Source: Chloroflexota bacterium
GTDB taxonomy: Bacteria; Chloroflexota; Chloroflexia; Chloroheliales; Chloroheliaceae
Length of the DNA: 49,069 nt
NCBI GenBank assembly: GCA_028287745.1
Contig: JAQBPB010000059.1
Coordinates: 1-49,069, forward strand
Reading direction: 5' to 3'
The number at the start of each line of letters is the position of its first letter. Within the stretch, counting starts at the first letter, position 1. Under the pieces are notes generated by a model that had not been told where the DNA came from, made no database searches, and was given only the letters and a program-made list of their open reading frames with translations. Position numbers and translations under genes: made by a program. Below, in pieces: positions 24,317-33,089 of the stretch.

Positions 24317-25123
24317 ATGTTAGTTGAAAACGGAACCAACCTTTTTACACCCCAGGCCGCCCAGGAATTAGGGCTGGCCCTCTACCAGGCCGAAGCCACC
24401 CAGCAGCCGATTGACCCGCTGACGGCGCGGTTTCCGGCCATGACCCCGGCCGAGGCTTATATGGTGCAGCAGGTCATGCTGGAAAAGATGATGGCCGGGC
24501 GCAAGGTTTTGGGCCGCAAAGTGGGCCTGACCAGCAAGGCCATGCAAGTGATGTTAGGGGTGGACCAGCCCGACTACGGGGTGCTGTCCGACAATATGCT
24601 GGTCGAGGACGGGGGAGATTGCCGCCTGGACGAACTCATTCAGCCTAAAGTTGAGCCTGAAATAGCCTTTGTCCTGTCCAAAGACCTCACCGGCCCCGGC
24701 CTCACCACCGGAGATGTGCTGGCCGCGACCGAATATGTCACGCCTGCCCTGGAGATTGTGGACAGCCGCATTAGCAACTGGAAGATTAAGCTGGCCGATA
24801 CTATCGCCGACAACGCCAGTAGTGCCCGGTATGTCCTGGGTAAAAACCGGGTTGCGCCGGGCAACCTGGATTTGCGCCTGGTCGGGATGGTTATGGAAAA
24901 GAACGGCCAACTGGCCGATACCGGCGCGGGCGCGGCGGCCCTGGGCCACCCGGCGGCGGCGGTAGCCTGGTTGGGTAATAAACTGGCCGAGTTCGGGGTT
25001 TCGCTTAAAGCCGGGGAAGTTATTCTTCCCGGTGCGCTCTGCCGGGCGCTTGAGGTTACCCGGGGTGACATGGTGCTGGCCGAATTTGGCGGGCTGGGCC
25101 AGGTTTCGGTCAGGTTTGTCTAG
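24317..25123 (+). CDS. dmpE: 2-oxopent-4-enoate hydratase (2-keto-4-pentenoate hydratase)
   Basis: Adds water to 2-hydroxypenta-2,4-dienoate to give 4-hydroxy-2-oxovalerate. It has 268 residues, typical for MhpD/DmpE. The family motifs LGRKVGLTSKAMQ and QPDYGVL (residues 65-92), the PEIAFVL metal-site segment, EIVDSRISNWK and GHPAAAVAWL are all visible. ATG 24317 has AGGAAG upstream. The related DmpH decarboxylase has the same fold, so sequence comparison would be needed to exclude it. The hydratase call is favoured because dehydrogenase and tautomerase genes, the partners of DmpH, are absent and the aldolase pair follows 15 bp later. Confidence 0.85.
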   Translation: MLVENGTNLFTPQAAQELGLALYQAEATQQPIDPLTARFPAMTPAEAYMVQQVMLEKMMAGRKVLGRKVGLTSKAMQVMLGVDQPDYGVLSDNMLVEDGGDCRLDELIQPKVEPEIAFVLSKDLTGPGLTTGDVLAATEYVTPALEIVDSRISNWKIKLADTIADNASSARYVLGKNRVAPGNLDLRLVGMVMEKNGQLADTGAGAAALGHPAAAVAWLGNKLAEFGVSLKAGEVILPGALCRALEVTRGDMVLAEFGGLGQVSVRFV

Positions 25124-25138
25124 AAGGAGAACTATAAG

Positions 25139-26044
25139 ATGGGGAAAATAAAAGCAGCCATCCTGGGCAGCGGCAATATCGGGACCGACTTGATGTACAA
25201 GCTGTTGCGCAGCCCTGAGATTGAATTGAGCCTGCTAATCGGGATTGTACCGGACTCGGATGGGCTGGCCCGGGCCAGGGAACTGGGTATCGAAACCAGC
25301 CACGAGGGCATTCAAGCCCTGGTCCAGCACCCGGAGAAAGCCGATATTGTTTTTGACGCTACCAGCGCCAAGGCCCACGTCCGCCACGCTGCTACCTTGA
25401 AACAGCTTGGTAAGACCGCGATTGACCTGACTCCGGCGGCGCGCGGCCCGTTCGTGGTGCCTTCGGTCAACCTGGACTTTCAGCTTTCCGCGCCTAACGT
25501 AAACCTGATTACCTGCGGCGGGCAGGCCACTATTCCGATGGTCGCGGCGGTTAGCCGGGTCCAGCCGGTGGATTACGCGGAAATCGTGGCGACCATTTCC
25601 AGCAAGAGCGCCGGGCCGGGCACCCGCCAGAACATTGACGAGTTTACCTATACTACCGCGCGCGGCCTGGTAGAAGTAGGCGGAGCCGGAAAAGGCAAGG
25701 CTATTATCGTCCTGAACCCGGCCGAGCCGCCCATCATGATGCGCGACACGGTTTACTGCCGGGTGCAGGAGCCGGACGAAGCGGCGATCACCGCATCGGT
25801 CAGGAAGATGGTCGAAGCCGTCCAGGCGTACGTACCGGGCTACCGGCTCAAAGCCGGGCCGCTCTTTGAGAAAGAGAACAACGGTTGGAAAGTGACCATT
25901 ATGGTGGAAGTGACCGGCGCGGGCGACTACCTGCCCAGTTACGCCGGGAACCTGGATATTATGACTGCCGCCGCCGTGGCGGTCGGCGAGCGGTTCGCCC
26001 GGCACAGCGGGCAGCAGCAAAGGGAGGTCGCCAATGTCGGCTAA
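25139..26044 (+). CDS. dmpF: Acetaldehyde dehydrogenase, acylating
   Basis: Converts acetaldehyde from the aldolase to acetyl-CoA with NAD+ and CoA. It has 301 residues, as in DmpF/MhpF. The Rossmann loop GSGNIG is at 10-15, the catalytic Cys126 lies in [10 protein letters not shown], and the C-terminal dimer and channel part contains [19 protein letters not shown]. The following aldolase gene overlaps its end by 11 bp, consistent with the channeling complex these two proteins form. ATG 25139 follows AAGGAGA. Confidence 0.95.
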   Translation: MGKIKAAILGSGNIGTDLMYKLLRSPEIELSLLIGIVPDSDGLARARELGIETSHEGIQALVQHPEKADIVFDATSAKAHVRHAATLKQLGKTAIDLTPAARGPFVVPSVNLDFQLSAPNVNLITCGGQATIPMVAAVSRVQPVDYAEIVATISSKSAGPGTRQNIDEFTYTTARGLVEVGGAGKGKAIIVLNPAEPPIMMRDTVYCRVQEPDEAAITASVRKMVEAVQAYVPGYRLKAGPLFEKENNGWKVTIMVEVTGAGDYLPSYAGNLDIMTAAAVAVGERFARHSGQQQREVANVG

Positions 26045-27086
26045 TGCGTCTAAAGGAAAAATCTTCTTAACCGATATGACCTGCCGGGACGGCATGCACC
26101 CCATGCAGCACTCTTTGACTCCCGCGCAGATGGCGAGAATCGTGGGCGGGCTGGCCGAGGCCGGAGTGCCCACGATCGAAGTTTCCCACGGTGACGGGCT
26201 GGGCGGTTCGTCTTTCAACTATGGTTTTGGGGCGGCCAGCGACCGCGAATATCTGGAGGCGGTCGCGCCGGTCCTCAAGAATAGCGAGTTGAGTGTCCTG
26301 CTTTTGCCGGGTATCGGCACCAAACCGGACCTGGAGATGGCCGTTGAGTACGGCGCGAAAGTCGCCCGTATCGCCACCCACGTCACCGAGGCCGATATTG
26401 CCGAGCAACATATCAACCTCTCCAAAAAGTTGGGCATGCGCACGGTCGGCTTCCTGATGATGAGCCACATGGGCTCGCCCGAAAAGATTGCCGAGCAGGG
26501 CCGCCTGATGGAAAGTTACGGCGCGGACGTGGTCTATGTCACCGACAGCGCCGGGGCCTTAATCCCGGATACGGTCAAAGCCCGCGTGAGCGCCCTGCGC
26601 CAGGCCGTTTCCTGCGCGATTGGCTATCACGCCCACAACAATTTAGGGCTGGCGATTGGCAATTCGCTGGCGGCCATCGAAGAAGGCGCGACCCATATTG
26701 ACGGTACGTTGTGTGGCCTGGGCGCCGGGGCGGGAAACGCTCAGACCGAAATCCTGGTCGCGGTGCTGGACAAAATGGGCTACGAAACCGGGGTGGACCT
26801 TTTCAAAGTAATGGACCAGGCCGAAGACGTGGTTAAGCCTCTCATGCTCCGGCCCCAACTGGTGGACCGGGCGGCCCTGACCATCGGCTATGCCGGGGTC
26901 TACAGCAGCTTCCTGCTTTTCGCCAACCGGGCCGCCGAGAAATACGGCGTCGAGGCGCGGGCCATTCTGATGGAGCTGGGCCGCATGGGCGCGGTCGGCG
27001 GCCAGGAAGATTTAATCGTGGACGTGGCGCTGCAACTGGCCCAGGCGAAGCAAGCTCAAAATCCGGAACCGGCCGGGGTGCGCTAG
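26034..27086 (+). CDS. dmpG: 4-hydroxy-2-oxovalerate aldolase
   Basis: Splits 4-hydroxy-2-oxovalerate into pyruvate and acetaldehyde and passes the aldehyde to its dehydrogenase partner. It has 350 residues, as in DmpG/MhpE. Active-site residues are visible: Arg18, Asp19 and His22 in [10 protein letters not shown], and metal ligands His199 and His201 in GYHAHNNLG. The HMGL-like barrel is followed by the C-terminal communication domain ([20 protein letters not shown]). Its start overlaps the dehydrogenase gene by 11 bp, which indicates translational coupling. This pair completes the lower meta pathway. Confidence 0.95.
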   Translation: MSANASKGKIFLTDMTCRDGMHPMQHSLTPAQMARIVGGLAEAGVPTIEVSHGDGLGGSSFNYGFGAASDREYLEAVAPVLKNSELSVLLLPGIGTKPDLEMAVEYGAKVARIATHVTEADIAEQHINLSKKLGMRTVGFLMMSHMGSPEKIAEQGRLMESYGADVVYVTDSAGALIPDTVKARVSALRQAVSCAIGYHAHNNLGLAIGNSLAAIEEGATHIDGTLCGLGAGAGNAQTEILVAVLDKMGYETGVDLFKVMDQAEDVVKPLMLRPQLVDRAALTIGYAGVYSSFLLFANRAAEKYGVEARAILMELGRMGAVGGQEDLIVDVALQLAQAKQAQNPEPAGVR

Positions 27087-27105
27087 CCGCCAGTGGAAAT
27101 AAAGC

Positions 27106-27131
27106 GATGAGCATTGAAGATGAGCATTGAA
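27106..27131 (+). repeat. 13-bp tandem duplication covering a start codon
   Basis: GATGAGCATTGAA occurs twice head to tail (27106-27118 and 27119-27131). The second copy holds the true start of the ferredoxin-like gene (ATG 27120). The first copy holds an out-of-frame ATG at 27107 whose frame stops after seven codons. Confidence 0.9.
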
Positions 27132-27488
27132 AAAGAAGACCAGGCTCGAAAACGGTTTTTACTGGTTTGCCAGGGATTGTTCTGTCTGGGACGCGGTTCA
27201 CACGGGCTGCTGGCCGAATTGCGGAACTTAAAGCAGCAGGGCGTACTGCCGTCCGAACTGGAAATCAAACCTTATTACTGTTTCAACGGCTGTTCACACG
27301 GACCAAATATGGTCAGTTACCCCGATAGGGTCTGGTTTGAACGGGTTAGTCCGGATAACCTGACCCAGGTGGTGACTTACCTCGGTGAAGGTATTCCGGC
27401 TACCGACCCGCTCTTGAACCAATGCAGGGTCATCGAAGTAGTCCGGCACAGGGCTTATTCAGATATCAAGGAAGAACTTGGCTTTTGA
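27120..27488 (+). CDS. Thioredoxin-like [2Fe-2S] ferredoxin
   Basis: 122 residues with a thioredoxin-like fold expected to hold one [2Fe-2S] cluster. Cys17 and Cys22 (VCQGLFC, spacing C-x4-C) and Cys54 and Cys58 (YYCFNGC, spacing C-x3-C) form the ligand set of (2Fe-2S) ferredoxin-domain proteins such as the NuoE C-terminal half and Aquifex Fd4. It lies directly before the catechol 2,3-dioxygenase gene, where classical operons carry the plant-type ferredoxin XylT/DmpQ that re-reduces the dioxygenase iron. I infer that it does this job with an unrelated fold; supply of electrons to another step is possible. ATG 27120 lies in a 13-bp tandem duplication, with no strong ribosome site. Confidence 0.8.
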   Translation: MSIEKEDQARKRFLLVCQGLFCLGRGSHGLLAELRNLKQQGVLPSELEIKPYYCFNGCSHGPNMVSYPDRVWFERVSPDNLTQVVTYLGEGIPATDPLLNQCRVIEVVRHRAYSDIKEELGF

Positions 27489-27561
27489 TGAACCGCTGAC
27501 GGCTATCAAAAAGTAGCCCAAAGCACCAACATACCTAGTATAGAAAGCAAGGAGATAAGAC

Positions 27562-28470
27562 ATGGGAGTCTTTAGAACCGGTTATGTACAACTACGGGTT
27601 CCCGACCTGGCGGTTGCCACTAAATATTACACTGAAGTGCTGGGCCTGGTCGAAACCGACCGCGAAGCGGACCGGGTTTATCTCAAGGGTTGGGACGAGC
27701 ATGACCATCATTCGCTGATTCTGCGCCAGGATGCGCAGCCTGGCCTTGACCATTTCGCCCTTAAAACCGAAAGCCCCGAGGACCTGGGCATCTTCGAAAA
27801 CAAGCTGGAGGCCAAGGGCATCCAGGTGAACCGGATTTCTGCCGGTGAGAAACTGGCCCAGGGGGAAGCTATCTCTTTTGAAGACCGCAGCGGCCACCGG
27901 GTCGAAGTCTATTACTCGATGAAAAAGGTCGGCAACAGCTTGCCCCTGCAAAATCCCGACCCCTTCCCGCCCGACCTCAAGGGCATTGCCGCCCCGCGCA
28001 TGGACCACCTGCTGGTGACCAGCCCTAACGCGGCCGAAGACCTGGAATTTTACCGTGATGTGTTCGGGTTCCGCCTGACCGAGCAAGTGGTTACCCCGGA
28101 CGGCAACCCGATTGCGGTCTGGCTGGAACGCAGCCACACCCCGCACGACATCGCCTTTATCCCCGGACGCCCCGGCGGCTTCCACCACATGGCTTACTGG
28201 CTCGATAACTGGAACGAACTGGGCCGGGCGGCGGATGTTATGGCCCAGAATAATGTCAAAATTGACGCCGGGCCGACCCGTCACGGCATCACGCGCGGCC
28301 ACACCATCTACTTCTTCGACCCCTGCGGCAACCGCAACGAAGTCTTTACCGGCGGTTACGTACCGGACATTGATAATCCGCCAATTACCTGGAGTGTCGA
28401 TAAGCTCTGGACCGGTATCTTCTACTGGGACCGGTCGGAACGCGGTAGCTTTGTGGAAGTCTATACCTAA
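27562..28470 (+). CDS. dmpB: Catechol 2,3-dioxygenase (extradiol)
   Basis: Fe(II) enzyme that cleaves catechol next to the hydroxyl pair to give 2-hydroxymuconic semialdehyde. It has 302 residues, as in XylE/DmpB, with two vicinal-oxygen-chelate domains (about 5-120 and 145-275). Iron ligands lie in the C-terminal domain: His149 in RMDHLLV, a His in GGFHHMAY (208 or 209) and Glu260 in NRNEVF. The catalytic His247 and Tyr250 in GHTIYFF are also present. ATG 27562 follows AAGGAGA. It lies between the ferredoxin-like gene and the phenol hydroxylase genes, the point where the upper and lower pathways meet. Confidence 0.95.
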   Translation: MGVFRTGYVQLRVPDLAVATKYYTEVLGLVETDREADRVYLKGWDEHDHHSLILRQDAQPGLDHFALKTESPEDLGIFENKLEAKGIQVNRISAGEKLAQGEAISFEDRSGHRVEVYYSMKKVGNSLPLQNPDPFPPDLKGIAAPRMDHLLVTSPNAAEDLEFYRDVFGFRLTEQVVTPDGNPIAVWLERSHTPHDIAFIPGRPGGFHHMAYWLDNWNELGRAADVMAQNNVKIDAGPTRHGITRGHTIYFFDPCGNRNEVFTGGYVPDIDNPPITWSVDKLWTGIFYWDRSERGSFVEVYT

Positions 28471-28483
28471 GATTTAGGCAAAA

Positions 28484-28543
28484 AGCGGGCGCGTTTGGCC
28501 CAGGCTAAAACCGGACCTTTACGGGTTTGGGCCGCCGCCCGCT
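28484..28543 (+). repeat. Extended hairpin between dioxygenase and phenol hydroxylase genes
   Basis: Outer arms AGCGGGCG (28484-28491) and CGCCCGCT (28536-28543), with inner arms GGCCCA (28497-28502) and TGGGCC (28528-28533). It occupies most of the 103-bp gap. No T-run follows, so an mRNA-processing or expression-balancing role is likely. Confidence 0.55.
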
Positions 28544-28573
28544 GCTTTAAAGAATGCAAAGGAGTAACCAAAG

Positions 28574-29635
28574 ATGTCTTACGACCTTTCTCCCCAGGTA
28601 ATCGAGCAACGCCGGTTAGCTTATGACGAACTGACCCGCCGTTATGGTCAGCGGGAGGCGACTCGCTACGAAGAGGCCACTATTGGTGTCCAGCACGAGG
28701 AGAATTTTCATTATCGCCCGCTCTGGAACCCGGCTATTGAAATCTACGACCCTTCCATGACCCGCCTGAAATTAGCTGATTGGTATTCCTTCCTGGACCC
28801 TCGCCAGTTTTATTATGGGCCTTACAACCAGGCCCGCAATAAATCCATGGAAAACCTGGATTCTCAACTGGCCTATGCCAACGAAAGAGCGATGCTGGAC
28901 AAGATCGCCGGGGATTGGCGCAATATTTTCCTATCCTACCTGCTGCCCCTGCGCCACTACGAATACGGCGGCACTACCGTAATGACCTATGTGGCTCGTT
29001 TTGCCTACGGCACTTCGATTGAACAGTGCGCCAGTTTTAACGCTTTTGATAAAACCGGCAACTCCCAGATTATTACCAAATTTGCCCTGATGCTTCCCAA
29101 CGCCGACCAGTTGTTGGAAGAAGGCAAGCGGCGCTGGATGGAAGCGCCCCACCTTCAGCCTCTACGCTCGCTGGTAGAACATACCTGGCTGATTACCGAT
29201 TGGGCCGAGGCTATTTTTGTCCAGAACCTGCTGCTGGACCCCTTGCTTTACACCCTGCTTTACCAGGAATTCGACCGGGTGGCCCTGGAAAACGGCGCCC
29301 TGGCTGTCACTTTCATCCATAAATACATGAACGACTGGCTGAAAGATAACTCGCGCTGGACGACTGCCCTGGTCGAAGCTTTCCTGAACGATGACCAGCA
29401 CGGCGAGGCTAACCGGCAGGCTATCCAGCAAATGCTGGACGGCTGGCGGCCCAAAGTCGAAGAGTCGCTGCGGCCCCTGGGGGTAATCTTTGAAATGCCC
29501 CAGGTTAAAGGCAATTTTGAAGCCAGCTGGCAGCAAGCCACTCAGAACCTGGACCACCACCTGGAGCGGCTGGGCCTTAATGTTGCTACCGAAATGCCCG
29601 CCACCAACAAGATGCCTGCCACCCTGGCCGGTTAG
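28574..29635 (+). CDS. dmpL: Phenol hydroxylase beta subunit (DmpL type)
   Basis: Non-catalytic beta subunit of the soluble di-iron monooxygenase hydroxylase (alpha-beta-gamma)2, 353 residues. It has the ferritin-like helical composition of this family and motifs such as ADWYSFLDPRQFYYGPYN, HYEYGGTTVMTYVARFAYG and WLITDWAEAIFVQNLLLDPLLY that recur in DmpL, TouE and PhL. It buttresses the alpha subunit and helps form the effector-docking canyon. ATG 28574 follows AAGGAG. It opens the L-M-N-O-P-K gene string. Confidence 0.92.
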   Translation: MSYDLSPQVIEQRRLAYDELTRRYGQREATRYEEATIGVQHEENFHYRPLWNPAIEIYDPSMTRLKLADWYSFLDPRQFYYGPYNQARNKSMENLDSQLAYANERAMLDKIAGDWRNIFLSYLLPLRHYEYGGTTVMTYVARFAYGTSIEQCASFNAFDKTGNSQIITKFALMLPNADQLLEEGKRRWMEAPHLQPLRSLVEHTWLITDWAEAIFVQNLLLDPLLYTLLYQEFDRVALENGALAVTFIHKYMNDWLKDNSRWTTALVEAFLNDDQHGEANRQAIQQMLDGWRPKVEESLRPLGVIFEMPQVKGNFEASWQQATQNLDHHLERLGLNVATEMPATNKMPATLAG

Positions 29636-29647
29636 AAAGGAAACACT

Positions 29648-29959
29648 ATGTCAGCTAGCACAGTTGAAGGCCACATTGCCAAAGAACGGTTTATCGGCGT
29701 GGATTTGCAGGACCACGAAGAAGCGCGCGGAATTGTCAAAGCGATTGTGCGGGACAACCCGGAGGCGAAAGTCAGCCAGATTCCCGGTGTCATAAAAGTG
29801 ACCTGCCATCACCAGTTGCAAATCAACCGCGCAACGGTCGAGCAGGAGCTTCGCCACGAATGGGACACCCAGGAATTTAACATGTCTATCATCAGTTACA
29901 TTGGCGACATCCAGGAATGGGACGACGACCACATTCTGGTCAAGTGGAGCACTGACTAA
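29648..29959 (+). CDS. dmpM: Phenol hydroxylase effector protein (MmoB/DmpM type)
   Basis: Cofactor-free regulatory subunit of 103 residues that docks on the hydroxylase and couples electron transfer to oxygen activation. The fold signature is visible: RFIGVDLQDHEEARGIVKAI, KVSQIPGVIKV, and a C-terminal WDDDHILVKW strand. Length and position between L and N match DmpM and TouD. ATG 29648 has AAAGGA upstream and lies 12 bp after the beta-subunit stop. Confidence 0.93.
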   Translation: MSASTVEGHIAKERFIGVDLQDHEEARGIVKAIVRDNPEAKVSQIPGVIKVTCHHQLQINRATVEQELRHEWDTQEFNMSIISYIGDIQEWDDDHILVKWSTD

Positions 29960-29988
29960 TTTAGGAAGCAAAGGAAGGAATTTGCCCA

Positions 29989-31494
29989 ATGGCTAGAAAA
30001 TTAGGTTTGAGAGAAACTTACGCCGCGATGACCAGGGGTGTTAACTGGACCCCCAGCTATGTTAAAGAGGAAGAAGCCTTTCCCTACCACCAGTTCGAGG
30101 GGATAAAGATTCACGACTGGGACAAATGGGAAGACCCCTTCCGCATGACGGTTGATAATTACTGGAAGTACCAGTCGGAGAAAGACCGCCGCCTGTACGC
30201 GGTCCTGGATAGTTTCAGCCAGAACCAGGGCCACCTGAATATCTCGGACGGCCGTTACCTGAACGCCATCAAGCTTTTCTTGCAGGGTGTCACGCCCCTG
30301 GAATACATGGCCCACCGCCATTTTATGTTTATCGCGCGCTATATGCCGGGGCCGGGCACCCGCATGGCCGCCCTGTGCCAGTCAATTGACGAACTGCGCC
30401 ATACCCAGATCGAGATTCACTCGATGAGCCCCTATAACAAGTACTACAGCGGGTTCCACAGCATGCGCAAGATGCACGACCGGGTCTGGTACTTGAGCGT
30501 GCCAAAAAGCTACTTTGATGACGCGGTTACCGCCGGTCCGTTCGAATTCCTGACTGCTATCAGTTTCTCGTTCGAGTACTTGCTGACAAACCTGCTGTTC
30601 GTGCCTTTCATGAGCGGCGCGGCCTATAACGGCGACCTGCCCACTACCACCTTCGGCTTTAGCGCCCAGTCGGACGAAAGCCGCCACATGACCCTCGGCC
30701 TGCAGGTAATCAAGTTCTTGCTTGAGCAGGATGAGGCGAACGTGCCGATTGTCCAGCGCTGGTTGGATAAATGGTTCTGGCGGGGCTACCGGCTCAACTC
30801 CCTGGTCGCGGCTATGATGGATTACATGCTGCCCAAGAAGGTTATGAGCTGGAAGGAAGCCTTTGAGCTTTACTTCGAACAGCAAATGCTGGACGGACTG
30901 TTCCCGGACCTGGCCCGCTACGGCATTAAACCGCCCATGGGTGTCGAGCAGGCTATCAAGGAGAAAGAGAAGATTTCCCACGAAACTTACTGGGCGCTCT
31001 ACAACTTCGGGTTCGCGGCGGCCTTCAACACCTGGATTCCTACTAACAGCGAGTTGGACTGGATGACCGAAAAATACCCGGCTACTTTCGACCGTTACTA
31101 CCGGCCTCGTTACGAGAAGGCCCAGAAAATCGTGGACGAGAACGGGCGCTTCTTTATGCTGGGCCTACCCCAGTTGTGCCAGGTCTGCCAGATTCCGATG
31201 ATCTTTACCGAGCCGGATGACCCGGGCAAAATCTGCTTCCGCTCGTCCACCTACAAGGCCGAGAAATATCATTTCTGCTCGGACGGTTGCAAGCAAATCT
31301 TTGACTGGGAGCCGGAGAAGTATGTCCAGAGCTGGCTGCCGGTCCACGAGATTTACAAGGGTAACTGCGGCGGGCCGAGCGTGCCGGAAGTGCTGGACTG
31401 GTACGGCATCCAGCCGGGCGACAATGGCGAGTACCAGGGCTCGGTGGACCAGTTGAACTGGGCCAGCTGGCACAAGGATTTTGCGCCAGTCTAA
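29989..31494 (+). CDS. dmpN: Phenol hydroxylase catalytic alpha subunit (DmpN type)
   Basis: Carries the carboxylate-bridged di-iron centre that hydroxylates phenol to catechol, 501 residues. Iron ligands are Glu105 (TPLEYMAH), Glu135 and His138 (DELRH), Glu196 (FEYLLTN), and Glu230 and His233 (DESRH), with spacing as in ToMO and PHH. The C-terminal region (about 395-445) is a YHS-like zinc motif (CQVCQIP, CFRSS, YHFCSDGCKQIF), also seen in DmpN. ATG 29989 follows AAAGGAAGG. Whether the best substrate is phenol, a cresol or toluene cannot be read from the sequence; the sensor domain and meta pathway favour phenols. Confidence 0.95.
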   Translation: MARKLGLRETYAAMTRGVNWTPSYVKEEEAFPYHQFEGIKIHDWDKWEDPFRMTVDNYWKYQSEKDRRLYAVLDSFSQNQGHLNISDGRYLNAIKLFLQGVTPLEYMAHRHFMFIARYMPGPGTRMAALCQSIDELRHTQIEIHSMSPYNKYYSGFHSMRKMHDRVWYLSVPKSYFDDAVTAGPFEFLTAISFSFEYLLTNLLFVPFMSGAAYNGDLPTTTFGFSAQSDESRHMTLGLQVIKFLLEQDEANVPIVQRWLDKWFWRGYRLNSLVAAMMDYMLPKKVMSWKEAFELYFEQQMLDGLFPDLARYGIKPPMGVEQAIKEKEKISHETYWALYNFGFAAAFNTWIPTNSELDWMTEKYPATFDRYYRPRYEKAQKIVDENGRFFMLGLPQLCQVCQIPMIFTEPDDPGKICFRSSTYKAEKYHFCSDGCKQIFDWEPEKYVQSWLPVHEIYKGNCGGPSVPEVLDWYGIQPGDNGEYQGSVDQLNWASWHKDFAPV

Positions 31495-31522
31495 AGCAAA
31501 ATATTCGGAAAGGACTTGAGAA

Positions 31523-31861
31523 ATGTCTGTCGTATCTTTAAAGCCGGGCTACGAGTTCCCGGCGCGGGACCGGGCCGAACTATTTGGCAACGATATGCTG
31601 GTCTATACCCACTGGGTTGGCAACCTGATGTTTAGCGCGGCGGCGGCTTTTCGGGTTCCCCAGGGCATGCCCTGGGGTGACTTCAAAGCCAATATGCTCG
31701 ACGGGCTATTCGGTGGCGACGCCCCGGCTTACCGCCAGCTTACGCCCGAAAACACCCGCTGGACCCTCAACGACCAGGAGTTTTCGCCCGCCAATGACCG
31801 GAGCCTGGCCGACCTGGGCATAACTCACAAAGACCTGATCAAGTTTGAGCAGGTAAGCTAG
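31523..31861 (+). CDS. dmpO: Phenol hydroxylase gamma subunit (DmpO type)
   Basis: Small third subunit of the hydroxylase, 112 residues, recognised by PARDRAELFGNDMLVYTHW, VPQGMPWGDFKANMLDGLF and the C-terminal GITHKDLIKF segment shared with the DmpO/P4 family. It folds around the alpha subunit in the (alpha-beta-gamma)2 dimer. ATG 31523 has AAAGGA upstream, 28 bp after the alpha subunit. A hairpin in the following gap may set its 3' end. Confidence 0.92.
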   Translation: MSVVSLKPGYEFPARDRAELFGNDMLVYTHWVGNLMFSAAAAFRVPQGMPWGDFKANMLDGLFGGDAPAYRQLTPENTRWTLNDQEFSPANDRSLADLGITHKDLIKFEQVS

Positions 31862-31895
31862 GCAGGTCCGGGGACCGGTAATTTCGAAAACGCTG

Positions 31896-31921
31896 AGGAC
31901 AGGCACATCCGTTCCTGTCCT
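31896..31921 (+). terminator. Attenuator-like hairpin between O and P genes
   Basis: A perfect 8-bp stem AGGACAGG/CCTGTCCT is followed by TTATATAA. It lies in the 106-bp gap before the reductase gene. A TATACT at 31946-31951 just downstream could be part of a secondary promoter, though no -35 was recognised. Confidence 0.5.
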
Positions 31922-31967
31922 TTATATAACACTTTGATCTATAGGTATACTTTAAGGGTAAACTATT

Positions 31968-33038
31968 ATGGCGCACAAAGTTACAATTGAACCACTGGGA
32001 CGAGAAATTACTGTAGGCGATAACCAGACAATCCTGGAAGCCTGCCTGCGGCAAGGTATCTGGCTGCCCCACGCCTGCGCTCACGGGACCTGTGGGACCT
32101 GCAAAGTCCAACTGCTGGAAGGCGAGGTGCAACATCAAGGAGCCACCGAGTTTGCCCTGATGGACTACGAACGCGAAGAAGGTATGGCCCTGGTCTGCTC
32201 GGCCAAACCCCTGACCGATATCGTACTGGAAGCCGATGTCGATCCCGACCCGGAAGCGGTCTTCTACCCGGTGAAGGATTACACCGCGACGGTCGAAACT
32301 ATAGAAGAACCGGCTAAAGGGGTGCGCCGCTTTATCCTGGCCCTGGATAACGATGTGCTGGAGTTTATGCCGGGCCAGTACATCCAGGTAGAGATTCCTC
32401 AACCTAACAAAACGGTCCTGCGGCGCTGTTATAGTTGTGCTTCTTCCCCGGGGGACGGCTCCCGGGTTGAACTGCAAATCAAACTTACTCCCGGGGGACG
32501 GGCCGCCCCGTACCTGTTCGAAGAATTGCAAGAAGGTTCAAAGATAAAGTTCAGCGGCCCTTACGGATTTTTCTTCCTGCGCAAGGCCGGACACGAGCCG
32601 ATTATTTTCCTGGCCGGTGGTACCGGACTGGCTCCCATCAAAAGCATGTTGCGGGTCGCCACCGAGGAAAATTTACCTCGCAAGATGACCCTTATTCACG
32701 GGGTGCGCAGCCAGGACGACCTTTTCGACTATGAGTTCTTCCGGGAAATGGAAGCGGTCAACCCGAACTTCCGCTATCTACCGGCCCTTTCGGCCCGGAA
32801 CCCTGAAAAGGAATGGGATGGCGAAGAGGGCTTTGTCCACGAAGTGCTGGTCCGGTGCCTGCCCAGTTTCAAGGGCCATAAAGCCTACCTGTGCGGCCCG
32901 CCGCTGATGGTGGATGCTTGCCTGACTACCCTGATGCAGGGCCGGTTGTTTGAGGACAGTATCTATTGCGAGAACTTCTTCACTGAAGAGGATAAATCCG
33001 GCCCCTTGAAGCGCAGCCCGCTGTTCAAACGGATTTAA
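31968..33038 (+). CDS. dmpP: Phenol hydroxylase reductase (DmpP type, FAD and [2Fe-2S])
   Basis: NADH-dependent reductase that feeds electrons to the di-iron hydroxylase, 356 residues. The N-terminal plant-type [2Fe-2S] domain has Cys37, Cys42, Cys45 and Cys77 (CAHGTCGTC and VCSA). It is followed by the FAD-binding domain (RRCYSCASSP, near 151-160, and GGRAAPYLF) and the NAD-binding domain (FLAGGTGLAPIKSML; CGPPLMVDAC). The order ferredoxin-FAD-NAD is that of DmpP, TomA5 and MmoC. ATG 31968 is preceded by AAGGGTAAAC, spacing acceptable. Confidence 0.94.
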   Translation: MAHKVTIEPLGREITVGDNQTILEACLRQGIWLPHACAHGTCGTCKVQLLEGEVQHQGATEFALMDYEREEGMALVCSAKPLTDIVLEADVDPDPEAVFYPVKDYTATVETIEEPAKGVRRFILALDNDVLEFMPGQYIQVEIPQPNKTVLRRCYSCASSPGDGSRVELQIKLTPGGRAAPYLFEELQEGSKIKFSGPYGFFFLRKAGHEPIIFLAGGTGLAPIKSMLRVATEENLPRKMTLIHGVRSQDDLFDYEFFREMEAVNPNFRYLPALSARNPEKEWDGEEGFVHEVLVRCLPSFKGHKAYLCGPPLMVDACLTTLMQGRLFEDSIYCENFFTEEDKSGPLKRSPLFKRI

Positions 33039-33089
33039 GCGGCCTGGCCGGTTGTTAACGAGTTGGAATTAATAAGGGAAGGCGCAATA

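Noticed and set aside
24317..25123. 4-oxalocrotonate decarboxylase (DmpH) as an alternative call
   Set aside because: Same fold family, but its partner enzymes are missing and the gene is joined to the aldolase pair; the hydratase call fits the context better.
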